The position numbers and the translations under genes are program-made. The notes beneath the pieces were generated by a model. It worked only from the letters and a program-made list of their open reading frames with translations, was not told the origin of the DNA and did no database searches. Shown here in pieces: positions 54,001 through 64,000 of a stretch of DNA of 64,000 bases. Location of the stretch: positions 248,001-312,000 of the forward strand of contig JAPVLO010000123.1 in assembly GCA_027257055.1 (NCBI GenBank), written 5' to 3'. This DNA is from Cephalopachus bancanus (Eukaryota > Chordata > Mammalia > Primates > Tarsiidae). Position 1 is the first letter of the stretch; every line of letters starts with the position of its first letter.

Positions 54001-55455
54001 GGCAAATACGAATGGATGATGCTGTATACTTTTCTGGCTGAAAATAATTGCAGAGTTACCCTTGCTGGAGAGGAAGAAAAATATGATTGGAGAAGGACCA
54101 AGAAGGGGCTTCAGATTTATAATGATGCTCTGGTCTAGTTCATAAACTGGGTTGTGGGTACCTGGCAATGTTAATTATTTTTGTTTTTATGTTGTTGCTG
54201 TATATTCATTAAATGTATTTATCTGTATATACAAAAAAACTCACAATGTATTTTTATAAAAACAAATCTATAGACATCAACCAAGATGAAACCCAAGTCT
54301 ATTCTAACATATCGATGTATTTCAGTAACTGTATTCCAGCTGTTTTGATTTTTCTGAACCTTGGCTTAAGGCTGTTCAGTGCTGTTCTTATTGTTGAAGA
54401 AACTTTATTGGCACTAGTCATTTATAAGACCTGGAATTAAAATTCTTAAGTGTGAAACATGCTATAAGCATGAGACCAGTGGATCAGTCAGGTTTTCTTT
54501 GGTCAGAAGTAAAAGAAACTGTCTCTGGCTAGTATGCAGAAAACAAGTTTACTGCTAGGATTTGAGACAGATCACAGAAGCACTGGTCTCAGGGAGGATG
54601 GCACGGGAAAGAGTATTCAGTGTGGTAGCAGAGACAGCAGAGCTAGCTGTTGGCCTGGTTTGGCAGCTCCAGCTGTTTCATTTTTTCTGTCCCTTGGCTT
54701 AAGACTCAAATTACAGGGACAAGAGGATCTGACAGACCTGGTTGTGGGTACAACCCTGAGCCTATGGGGATATTGGGCTTGTGTGGCATTATAATCCTGA
54801 TTCACAAAAATAAATGGAAGGATAAAAAGTGGTGTAGTGAAGTGTAAAAGTAGTGATAAAAAAATAGAAGCATTAAGTACAATAATTCAGTAGAAGAGCA
54901 GCTGAGACTCAAGTGTCATTCACTTATTAGGATAAGAGAATCTGAGAGTATGATGAATTCAAGTAAGCAGTCAAAAACTTGAGCAAAAAAGCCAAACAAT
55001 AGCAAACCAAAATCCAAAAGTGCAAGTAGGAAGTATGAAGACTACCTAAAAATTACATTTTGCTCTACTGGACATCCATAAGTCCAGTTTCCACGGTGTG
55101 GTCTGTTGTAAAGCTCAGTCCCTTTTAGCTTTGAGCATCAGTGCAGATCATAGAAGCACTGGTCTCAGTGCAGACTAGGTGATCTAAGAAGCCCTGTCAT
55201 TGCAAAACAGTGCAGAGGACACATCCTTTGAGTTATCTTTGCTCCCATAACTTTGGAGACGATTCCAAGGAAAATGAGTTGAGGTCAGAACTGCTAACCG
55301 TTGGGAGAGAAAGAGTTGCCTTAGGGCAGGGTCTCTCCGCAGCACAGCTCTTAATACTTAACCAGTGGTGGGTGGAAAGCCAAGTAACAGTCCCAGGTTA
55401 GTGGCACCCTCTGGTGACTAGCAGAAGCAGAAGCTAATTTTCTCTGGAAGAAAGT
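54001..55455. other. Unassigned sequence with internal similarities
   Basis: No family recognised. The segment around 54571-54596 recurs at 55145-55170, and 54331-54373 resembles 54666-54708 (CCTTGGCTTAAG). This suggests an old duplicated or repetitive unit. Confidence 0.4.
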
Positions 55456-56944
55456 GAATCTAATTTAGATACCTAGGATTCCAATAGATGATGAACAAGA
55501 AACTCACAATTATTATAAAGATACACAGAAGAGGCAAGCCACTTTGAATGAGAGATAGCAGACAAAACAACAAACAGATTTAGGATCCCGCACTCCTCAA
55601 ATAGCAGATCTTGGAACTATCAAATATCAAAGAAAGAACAGATACATATGCAATTGTTACAAAAATATTGGATGCAGCGACAAAGATGAGCACCTGATAA
55701 GATACAATCAGAAACAGGGAGATTTTTAAAAATGGATCTTTCTAGAAATGAAAAATATTTCTTTGTTGAATTTTAAAAATCTTCAGAGGATAGTTGAACA
55801 GAAAATTAGACATAGATGAAGAGAGAATTAATAACCTGGAAGGTATATTCATAGCTATCACCCAGAATGTAACACAAAGTAATAAAAAGAAAAAATATGA
55901 AATTGTTGATAAGATATATGAAGTATAGAATGAGAAAGTCTAACATATATTTATGTGGAGTCCCAAAAGTAGAGAAAGCCTGAATAAGAGGCAATATTTG
56001 AAACGATAATGACTGAGATTGTTTCAGAACCTATAAGAAAATATAAATACATAAAGCTAGGAAGCACAACATATCCTAAACCTAATAAATAAAAATAAAT
56101 CCACACTTTAGCTCATCATAGTGAAACAGTAGTACCCTAAAAGCAAAATAAATTATTAAAAAGGAGTCAGAGAAAAAGGACGGATCAAAGGAACAACAAT
56201 TAGATTGAGGAGAGACTTCTCAAAAGAAAGGAATCCAGAAGATTCCTTGAGACAGAGAAAGAATATAGTCAAAGAATTGATAGAAAATACTCAGCTTTGA
56301 ATTGTATACTACAAAAACTATTTTTCAAAGAACAAGAATACAAAAAAGATATTTACAGATTAACAAAAACTGAGAACATTTGCCATCAAGAAACCTGTAC
56401 TAAATAAATTTCTAAGGAATATTCTTCAGGAAAGAGTTACAAAATCTAGATACAAGGTCTAAGATATAAGAAGGAACAGTGAGCAAATAATGTATAAATA
56501 TTATTCAAATCTAAACAATGATTGTCAATAAAATAACAATAAAATGTAAAGCATGAAGCTAAAATATGGAACAAGAATAGCAAGTAAATCATGAGGAGAG
56601 TTTAGAGTTATAGTATTCTAAGGTTGTGATATTATCATGAAGTAGTTAAGATAGTAATTAATGTTAGAGGTGATTAAATTAAGTGTGTATGGTGAGATTT
56701 TAATGGCATCTTCTAAAAGAATAGAAAAAGAGTGTACAGATTCCAAGCAAGTAACAAAAAAATGTAGAATAGGCAAAACAAGAAAGGTAAGAAAGATGAT
56801 GGGAAAAGGACAGAAAAAGCAGAACAAACCAAATTTTTTTAAAAAGAGATAAAAAGTTCTAAATATATCAGTGACCTGAATAAACATAAGAGGAGTATAC
56901 ATGTCCAACTAAAAGACAGAGATTGTCAGGTTATATTTGTGTAC

Positions 56945-57145
56945 ACATGAGTATTAAGATGGGAACAACAGACACTGGGGACTCCTAAAATTGGGAAGGG
57001 GAATGGGTTGAAAACCACCCATTGGGTACCATGTTCTATTTCAGTGAAGGGTTTAATAGAAGTCCAGACCTCACCATCGTGCAATATACTCATGCAACAA
57101 ACCTGCACAAGTACCCCCTGAATCTAACTTAAAAAACAAAAGTAA
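56945..57145 (+). mobile_element. Younger L1 3' UTR end inserted in the ancient L1
   Basis: GGGAACAACAGACACTGGGG, then CACCCATTGGGTACCATG and CAACAAACCTGCACAAGTAC, match the 3' end of an L1MA/L1P-type element, ending AATCTAACTTAAAAAAC. It is strongly 5'-truncated. Confidence 0.75.
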
Positions 57146-57759
57146 TAAAACTAGTCATCTATTTGGAAATTTAATCACTTGTAAGTAGTTCAAGAATCAA
57201 ACAAAAATAATAATGAAAAGGTAGAAATAAGGAAATCACAATGTATCAAAACTTACGAGGTGCAGAGAAATGATACTTAAGGAGAAATATATAGCCTTAA
57301 AGACTTACATCAGAAAGAAGGGATAAAGTCAATGAACTAAGTGCTAGCTAAAAATTTAGGAAAATAACACAAACTCAAGGAAGGTAGAAGCAGACAGATA
57401 ACAAAGACAAAGGAAGAAAGTAATAAATGAGAAAACAGAATTCAAAGAGAAGGTCCACAAAGAAAAAGTATATATGTATACTTAGATGCATGCCAGAGTC
57501 ACGTGGGAGACCTGTAACAAATGACGCTGGCACAACTGGGTGTCCCTATGGGAAAGAGTGAATCCACAACAAATGGGTCTAGACATGTACAAAACAAAAC
57601 TTTAAAGGTTTAAGAATATGTGGTAGAATAGAGCTCTGATGCCTAGCTAGGAAATAGTTTCTTAAATAAGACACAAAGCATTCTAACTGTACAAGATGAA
57701 TACATGTGACTTCATTTAAATTAAGACCTTCTTATTCAAAAGTACCATAAAGAAATCGA

Positions 57760-58084
<325 letters not shown>

Positions 58085-58472
58085 TTAAGAATTTCTACAT
58101 ATCAGTAAGAAAAAAGACAAGCAACCCAACAGAAAAAAAACGGGCAAAGACACAGATATGAACTTGTACAGACAATAAACATGAGAAAATATCCTCAGCC
58201 TTATTAGTAATCAACAAAATACAAATTAGCAATAAGATATCATTTTATACCCACTTGATTGGCAAAAAATTAAGGTTGCCTAACAAGTGTTGGAGAGGAT
58301 GTGAACCATTGGAAACCCACACACATTGCTGGTACAAGTATAGAGTGGCGCAATCACCTTACAAGACAATTTAGCATTATCTTGTAAAGTTATGCATATC
58401 TTAACCTATCCTCTAACCTACAATCCTACTCCTAGGTGTACTCCCTTGCACACATATTTAATAGAATTTAGG

Positions 58473-58775
58473 TGGCCGGGTGCAGTGGCTCATGCCTGTA
58501 ATCCCAGCACTTTGAAAGGCCAAGGCAGGAGATTTACTTGAGCTCAGGAGTTTCAAACCAGCCTGGACAGCATAGTGAGAACTGGTCTATACAAAAAATA
58601 CCAAATTAGCCTGACTGTAGTGCCGTGTGCCAGCTACTCAGGAAGCTGAGGCAGAAGGATCACCTGAGCCCAGTAGGTCAAGGCTGTGGTGAGCCATGAT
58701 TGTACCACTGCACTCCAGCCTGGGCAACAGAGTGAGAGCCACACTCAATAAATAAATAAACAAAAATTTTAAAAA
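58473..58775 (+). mobile_element. Alu, old (AluJ-like), sense
   Basis: The head is TGGCCGGGTGCAGTGGCTCA. The target duplication ATAGAATTTAGG (58461-58472) matches ATAGAGTTTAGG (58776-58787). It has the ordinary CTCATGCCTGTAATCC, so it lies outside the main local lineage. Confidence 0.94.
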
Positions 58776-58959
58776 ATAGAGTTTAGGCATACATAATGGA
58801 TAAATATTAAACAAAGCAAAAGAATGAGAAACATATTCTCTCCTTGGAAGCAGGAAAATGAGAGAGAGGTAGCATGAAACTTGTAGGTAGATACAATATA
58901 ATGGTGATGTTCGCCAGCTCCTCTGTTGTATGGTAAATTTAATGGTACAAAGAGTTTTT

Positions 58960-59237
58960 AGGTTCAGTCTGTAATCCCGCGCCTTTGGGAGGCTGAGGTG
59001 AGTGGATTGCCTGAGCCCGTGGGTTCGAGACCCGCCTGGGCAACTTGGCGAGATCTCATCTCTACAATAAATCAAAAATGAGCCGGGCATGGTAGCGTGC
59101 GCCTGTAGTTCCAGCTACTTGGAAGGCTGAGGCGGAAGGATCGCCGGAGCCCAGCAGGTCGAGGCTGCGGTGGCCGGAAGCGGCCACTGCACTCCAGTCT
59201 GGGCGACAGAATGAGACTCCAACTCAAAAAAAAAAAA
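58960..59237 (+). mobile_element. Alu, sense, slightly 5'-truncated
   Basis: It starts at GGTTCAGTCTGTAATCC, missing the first dozen or so bases. The target duplication AAAGAGTTTTT lies at 58949-58959 and 59238-59248. The right-arm hairpin region reads GTGGCCGGAAGCGGCCAC. Confidence 0.95.
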
Positions 59238-59248
59238 AAAGAGTTTTT

Positions 59249-60642
59249 TAAAAAAATGTTTCTTTCAAACTGAACAACTTGGAATCAAAAGTTTTCATTG
59301 GACTTTAATTTACATTAATGGACTAAAATCTACATTAGTAGACACACCTGGACTAAAATCTACATTAGTAGACACACCTACATGTGGTACAAATGTTAAT
59401 TATCTGTCAATCTCAATGGTTGTCGATTCAGTACTTTGACTTTCAAGGGTCAGGGACTAACACAATGGTTTTCATTTTAATTTTAAAAAATTGAAAAACA
59501 CATATACAAGCTCTTCTTCAGGAGTTAAAAATATGGCAAACATGATATTCTGTTTTAAACAGTTTTAGAAAGATAAAAAATTCTATGACTAATCTATTTC
59601 ACTAAAACCTTGCAAATCCAACACAGAGCTCTGAAAATAAAATAAAACTGCCAAATGATGACATGAAACCATATTTTGGTCATTTTCAAATAAGCACAGT
59701 GATTGGTGAATAAATTATAGAATTTGCAAGATATATAATGCTTTCCAAAAGGTTCTTTATTTTTAAAAATTTTACTAAGCAGGGAAGATATTTAAAGGCA
59801 AAAACCTGATTCAAAGTTGTACTTCTCATAGTATGTCTCAAACCATGGCTGAGAGCTTGCAATGAGCATCAACACTAATGAAAAACAACAGGAAGAGAAG
59901 GCAGCATGAGTCACTGACAAAATTCCTATTCAAAAGACTGCAAAGGATGTGACATCTGTATTGAGAGCACACCATGCAATGGAGTAATGACTATGGTATA
60001 TCTGGGTGCACAGATATTTCCCTTAACAGTTCAACACACCATTGATGAATATGAAGCAGCGCTTAGAAATGTGCACTACGTAAACAAGGGAGAAGTAGCT
60101 GATTATTTTTTGTTCTGTTAATTTTGAATGTAGAAATTTTGGATGTAGTAAAGCTATTCCTGGCACATTCAAATACCAAATTTTCCAAAACTGCAAGAGA
60201 ACATGAAGAAACTTTCCAGAGAGAAAAGCAACCAAGTAGACTAGAAATCCATGCCTCACTATCTCCTGGGGTGAGACATTGAACTTCCAGAAGAAAAGCT
60301 CCCCAGGTTTTGAGTGTGATGGGTGGGCTCGTGTGCACCCTGAGAACAGTCATCAGTGAAGACCACACCATGCTTTTGGAGTCCACATTCAATCTAAGAT
60401 CCAGAACTATCTGATGGAATCTCCAGATCTTGCTGCAATTTCAAATGCCCTTTAATTGAGAGTTACGCTTTTCTAACTTAATAAAAATAAAGAGAAAAAT
60501 TGGACAACGAATTGAGAAGCCACATACATTTCATGGTGTCACTTTCCTAGATATGGGTCCCTGATGTCAGATTGCAAATAAATGTCCTCTCAAAGACATA
60601 ACACTTATTATTACTGTTAGTATTAACCTTAAATAGTTGTTT
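59249..60642. other. Unassigned sequence
   Basis: About 1.4 kb, AT-rich, with no family recognised except the 30-bp duplication. Minus-strand frames of 78 and 109 codons at 60023-60392 have no recognisable domain. Confidence 0.3.
59320..59379 (+). repeat. Perfect 30-bp tandem duplication
   Basis: Two identical copies lie at 59320-59349 and 59350-59379. Each starts GGACTAAAATCTAC and ends TAGTAGACACACCT. Confidence 0.97.
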
Positions 60643-60658
60643 AAAAAATTGTGATGAA

Positions 60659-60943
60659 GCTGGGCTCGGTGGCTCAGCCTGTAATCCCACGCCTTTGGGA
60701 GGCTGAGGTGAGTGGATTGCCTGAGCCCGTGGGTTCAAGACCCGCCTGGGCAACTTGGCGAGACCTCATCTCTACAATAAATCAAAATGAGCCGGGTGTG
60801 GTAGCGCGCACCTGTAGTTCCAGCTACTTGGAAGGCTGAGGCAGAAGGATTACCGGAGCCCAGCAGGTCGAGGTTGCGGTGGCCGGGAGCAGTCACTGCA
60901 CTCCAATCTGGGTGACAGAGTGAGACTCCAACTCAAAAAAAAA
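60659..60943 (+). mobile_element. Alu, sense, full length
   Basis: The head is GCTGGGCTCGGTGGCTCAGC. A perfect 16-bp target duplication AAAAAATTGTGATGAA lies at 60643-60658 and 60944-60959. It has the longer left-arm version and is a likely recent insertion. Confidence 0.97.
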
Positions 60944-60964
60944 AAAAAATTGTGATGAATATTT

Positions 60965-62370
60965 TTTAAATTTCTGATGAAACAGGATCTCTACCTATTA
61001 CCACACACAAAAATCAATGCTAAATGGATCAAAGACCTAAACGTAAAATGTAAGAATCTTAGATAACGCAGGAGACACCCTTATGCTCATTGGAATAGGT
61101 AACCAATTCTTGATCATAACCCCGAAAGCATATGCCATAAGAGATAAGATAGATAAGTAGGACCTCATAAAACTGAAAAACGCTTGCAAAGCAAAAGAAA
61201 CCATCAAGAGAGTGAGGAGACAGACCACAGAATGGGAAAAAATATTTATGAACTGTATATCTGACAAAGGCCTAACACCCAGGATCTACAAGGAATTCAA
61301 ATGAGCCAAAAGGAATAAAACAAACAGCCCTGTTAAAAAGTGGGTAGCTGGGCTTGGTGGCTCAGCCTGTGATCCCAGCACTTTGGGAGGCTGAGGCATA
61401 TGGATTCCCTGAGTCTGTGGGTTCAAGACCAGCCTGGGAAACTGAGTGAGACCTCGGCTCTACAATAAATAAATAAAAAATTAGCCAGGTGTGGTAGTGC
61501 ATGCCTGTATTTCCGGCTCCTTGGAAGGCTGAGGTGGAAGGATCGCCGGAACCCAGCAGGTCGTTGCTGGGGTGGCCATGAGTGTGCCACTGCTCAGCCT
61601 CACTAATCATCAAAGAAATGCAAATCAAAACCACACTGAGATGCTACCTAACTCTAGTAAGAATATCCACCATTATTAAAACAAAAAAACAACGGGTGCT
61701 GGCAAGGATGTGGAGAAAAGGGAATGCTTCTACACTGCTGCTGGGAGTGCAAACTAGCTCAACCTCTATGGAAAACAGTGTGGCAACTTAAAAAATATCT
61801 AGAAACTGACCTTCCATATGACCCAGCAATCCCTCTTCTGGGAATACACCCAAAGGAACTCAAATAATTTTACAAAAAAGATACCTGCACATGCATGTTT
61901 ACTGCAGTATTATTCACAATAGCAAAAACATGGAACCAAGCACACTGTCCATCAAAAGTGGACTGGATTAAAAAATGTGGTACATATACATGATGGAATA
62001 TTATGCAGCCATTAAGAAGGACAAAATCATGGCTTTCAGCAACTTAGATGAATTTAGAGTCTATCATACTCAGTGATCTATCACAGAAGCAAAGAACTGA
62101 GTACCACATGTTCTGACTCATAAGTGGATCCTGAACATTTATCACAATACTACAAGAGGGATCAGCGGTAGCGGGACACTGACAGGGGAAGGGAGGGGCA
62201 CATAATACCACTAAGGGCATCTGATCCTAGACCAGGGAAAGTGAGAACCAGTGGAAGGCCCAAACTTCACCTGTATGTAGACCACTTATGTACCTAAACC
62301 TGACTTGTATGCCCCCATCTTTAAAATAAAATAAAGAGAAAAAGAAATAATAATAAAAAATAAAATTTCT
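60965..62370 (+). mobile_element. L1 3' part with short 3' UTR, sense, fused to an Alu
   Basis: ORF2 C-terminal text starts CACACACAAAAATCAATGCT and resumes after the Alu with CATCAAAGAAATGCAAATCA. The 3' UTR has GAAGGCCCAAACTTCACCTG and ends near CATCTTTAAAATAAAATAAA. It matches the L1 at 31166-32518 segment by segment. About 90 bp of L1 is missing at the Alu junction. Confidence 0.87.
61346..61592 (+). mobile_element. Alu, sense, 3'-truncated and fused to L1
   Basis: The head is AGCTGGGCTTGGTGGCTCAG. It stops at GTGTGCCACTGCTCAGCC, where L1 sequence resumes. The final part of the right arm and the A-tail are absent. Confidence 0.9.
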
Positions 62371-62660
62371 GCAAAGTTGATGGTCTGAATTACGTCATCC
62401 AGAAAGGCTGAAAACTTGAGGCCCACTGTTCCTAAAGCCTGCTAGGCCTCCACAGGATCCTGAGACTTCCTTATCTGGGTTGTACTGTTCCATTCCTGTG
62501 AGGAGACAGAACACTCTCCCTGGTCTGCACTGAGAGTGACTTCTTGTCATAGAGGGCTTTAGAGAGCAGTCTGGAGAGAGCTGGGGTCTTGTATGCTGAC
62601 CTCAGCATCCCACTTTAAGAACAGCCCCATTTCTGCTTCTGCCTGAAGGCAGCACGGGGC
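62371..62660. other. Unassigned sequence
   Basis: Nothing recognised. Confidence 0.3.
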
Positions 62661-62800
62661 CCAGGCCGAGAAACACAGACCTGGAGATGGTTCACCACTC
62701 TGGAGTTGGAAGGATCTGGATTGGAGTCCCGTCACTGTCACTTTCTAGTTGTGTCACTCTAGGGAAATGACTTTCCCATTCTAAGGCGCTCACCCAGAAA
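62661..62800 (+). mobile_element. MIR SINE, sense
   Basis: CTCTGGAGTTGGAAGGATCT, GATTGGAGTCCCGTCACTG and CTAGTTGTGTCACTCTAGGG match the MIR core. Confidence 0.8.
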
Positions 62801-63805
62801 GCTCAGGAAATGCCTTCATCCTGCCAGGGTGAGTGCGGATGGTGAATGAGAACATGTCTGAGATATCTCTTTGAGACCCGCGATGTGGAACACATTGAAG
62901 GATCAACTCCTACTTCTCCCATTGCCAAAAATTGTCCCCATCCTGTTCTCATAGTAAAGCCAACCCCTGTACAGGGTTGAAAGTTAGAGAATGGGAGGCA
63001 CGCAGGATGTCAGGGGAACTGTAGGGGAAGGAGGTAGTAGCAGTTCCCTTCTGACTTAGGTTTCAGATCTCCCCAGCTTTCCAGCCTTCCATCAACCACT
63101 CAACTAACCCATCCAGTGAGGATCTTTTGAGTGGCTGGGCCAGTAGCCTGCCAGCCCTCCCTCTGTGACTCTGTGGAGTTGCATCTTACCACACATTGTC
63201 AACACTTTTCTCCAGTCCTGGCATTTGTTCTGAAACCAAAGCTGCTCCCAGTGGCTGAGACACAGATTCCATCTGGCCCTACGGCTTGGCAGAGCTGGTC
63301 TGGTAGCTTAGTGTGGACCCGTAAGCAAAGGGGCTAAAGAAAATCAGGCTGAATCTGAAAGTAACCACACTGGGAGAGTAAGATGTTGACAGGGACTGGA
63401 AATCCCAGACCCACTCTCATTGTGGGCTTCCTCAGTCCAGTCTGACAAACTCATGTGGACAAGGACGGGGGCTGAGTGGAGTAGATAGACCATGGCCATC
63501 ATCAGAGAGGGCAAAAGAGATGTCTTCTCAGCCAGACTTGGGGAGAACCTGGCTTCCAGATAAGCCCTGCCAAGGTGAGGTAACAAGGAGGCTTTTCTTC
63601 CTAGCTCCTCCTCGGTCCCCATATCCAGACATTTGCTTGGTGACGCCATGGTAACGGTGATGCCACAATGGAACATTCTTCTCAAAGTGGTAGAAGAAAT
63701 TCCTCTGATGAACTCTGCTGTGTAAGACCAGAGGGAGTTCATTTCTCCTTGAGCAGGAGCAGTTCACAGAACTCTGAGGACCATCCTGAGGACAAGAAAC
63801 ATCTG
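62801..63805. other. Unassigned, repeat-poor sequence
   Basis: About 1 kb without a recognised repeat. The longest frame is 132 codons on the minus strand (63344-63742). It has no recognisable domain, so it may be chance or part of a non-coding transcript. An X-box-like palindrome lies at 63642-63655. Confidence 0.4.
63642..63655. promoter_or_regulatory. RFX X-box-like palindrome
   Basis: GACGCCATGGTAAC resembles the RFX-factor X-box consensus (GTNRCC, AT, RGYAAC) at nearly every position. The overlapping TGACGCCA resembles a CRE half. It lies in repeat-poor DNA. Function is inferred from the motif only. Confidence 0.4.
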
Positions 63806-63809
63806 GTGT

Positions 63810-64000
63810 CATGAGCAGAACGTGGTGACACTGGGTCTTTGGATTCAGACAGCCCTGAGCTCAGATTCCAGCTGCACAACTTGGTAGCTGTGTGATCTTG
63901 GGCTGGCTACTTGATAACTCTAAGTGTCAGTTTCTGAATCTGTAAAATGGGGATAATGAGAGTGTCTACCTCCTATGGCAGTTGAGCAAATGAAAGGAAC
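63810..64000 (+). mobile_element. MIR SINE, sense, runs off the window
   Basis: GGATTCAGACAGCCCTGAGC, GTAGCTGTGTGATCTTGGGC and CTGTAAAATGGGGATAATGA are the MIR core in order. The element continues past the end of the window. Confidence 0.9.

Overview
This window is nuclear DNA from a primate and is almost entirely transposable-element sequence. I can support no protein-coding gene, tRNA, rRNA or CRISPR array. About 35 Alu (7SL-derived) copies lie on both strands. Most belong to one lineage with unusual shared features: GGTGGCTCAGCC near the 5' end, a first-arm B-box region reading GGTTCGAGACC, a middle linker CTACAATAAATCAAAAA, and a 3' end GACTCCAACTCAAAA. They lack what I recall as the AluS/Y signature of monkeys and apes, and the GCAAGAGCGAGACC signature of lemurs and galagos. 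By elimination I favour a tarsier. This is inference; the sequence itself shows only that it is a primate with its own Alu lineage.

Layout. Positions 1-6.5 kb: an AluJ, old L1 3' ends, a MER20 fragment, a mariner transposase remnant, an MIR split by a MaLR LTR, and L2. Positions 6.5-12 kb: the 5' half of an old sense L1, an antisense L1 with an (AT)n run, and a second MER20. Positions 12-19.4 kb: dense Alus, a mariner MITE that contains a tiny retroviral R-region retrocopy, and a sense L1. Positions 19.4-25.4 kb: the least repetitive part, with two Alus, an MIR and a 28-bp tandem duplication. Positions 25.4-29.2 kb: an L1 split by three tandem Alus, pyrimidine tracts and a MER3-like element. 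Positions 29.5-33.4 kb: a nearly complete Charlie3/MER1-type hAT transposon with perfect 8-bp target duplications and an L1 inserted inside it. Positions 33.5-40.1 kb: L1 3' ends, Alus, a second R-region retrocopy, an MLT1-type LTR and hAT fragments. Positions 40.1-45.9 kb: an L1 retaining its 5' UTR, ORF1 and most of ORF2, all broken, with Alus inside. Positions 46-50.9 kb: Alus, an MIR and a Tigger-type MITE. Positions 51-54 kb: a long antisense L1 interrupted by a second mariner MITE. Positions 55.4-59.2 kb: an ancient L1 with later insertions. Positions 59-64 kb: more Alus, an L1 3' end, two MIRs and about 1 kb of unique sequence with an RFX X-box-like palindrome.

No genes act together here; the information is in the order of insertion. 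Nested target duplications give relative ages: MIR/L2/MARNA/Charlie first, then L1M, then the L1 with the short 3' UTR, then Alus and R-region retrocopies. The most unusual observations are (1) the Alu lineage has a B-box region folded like a tRNA T-arm plus a second strong hairpin in its right arm, and (2) two independent insertions of about 70 bp look like polyadenylated R-only retroviral transcripts copied back by L1 machinery.
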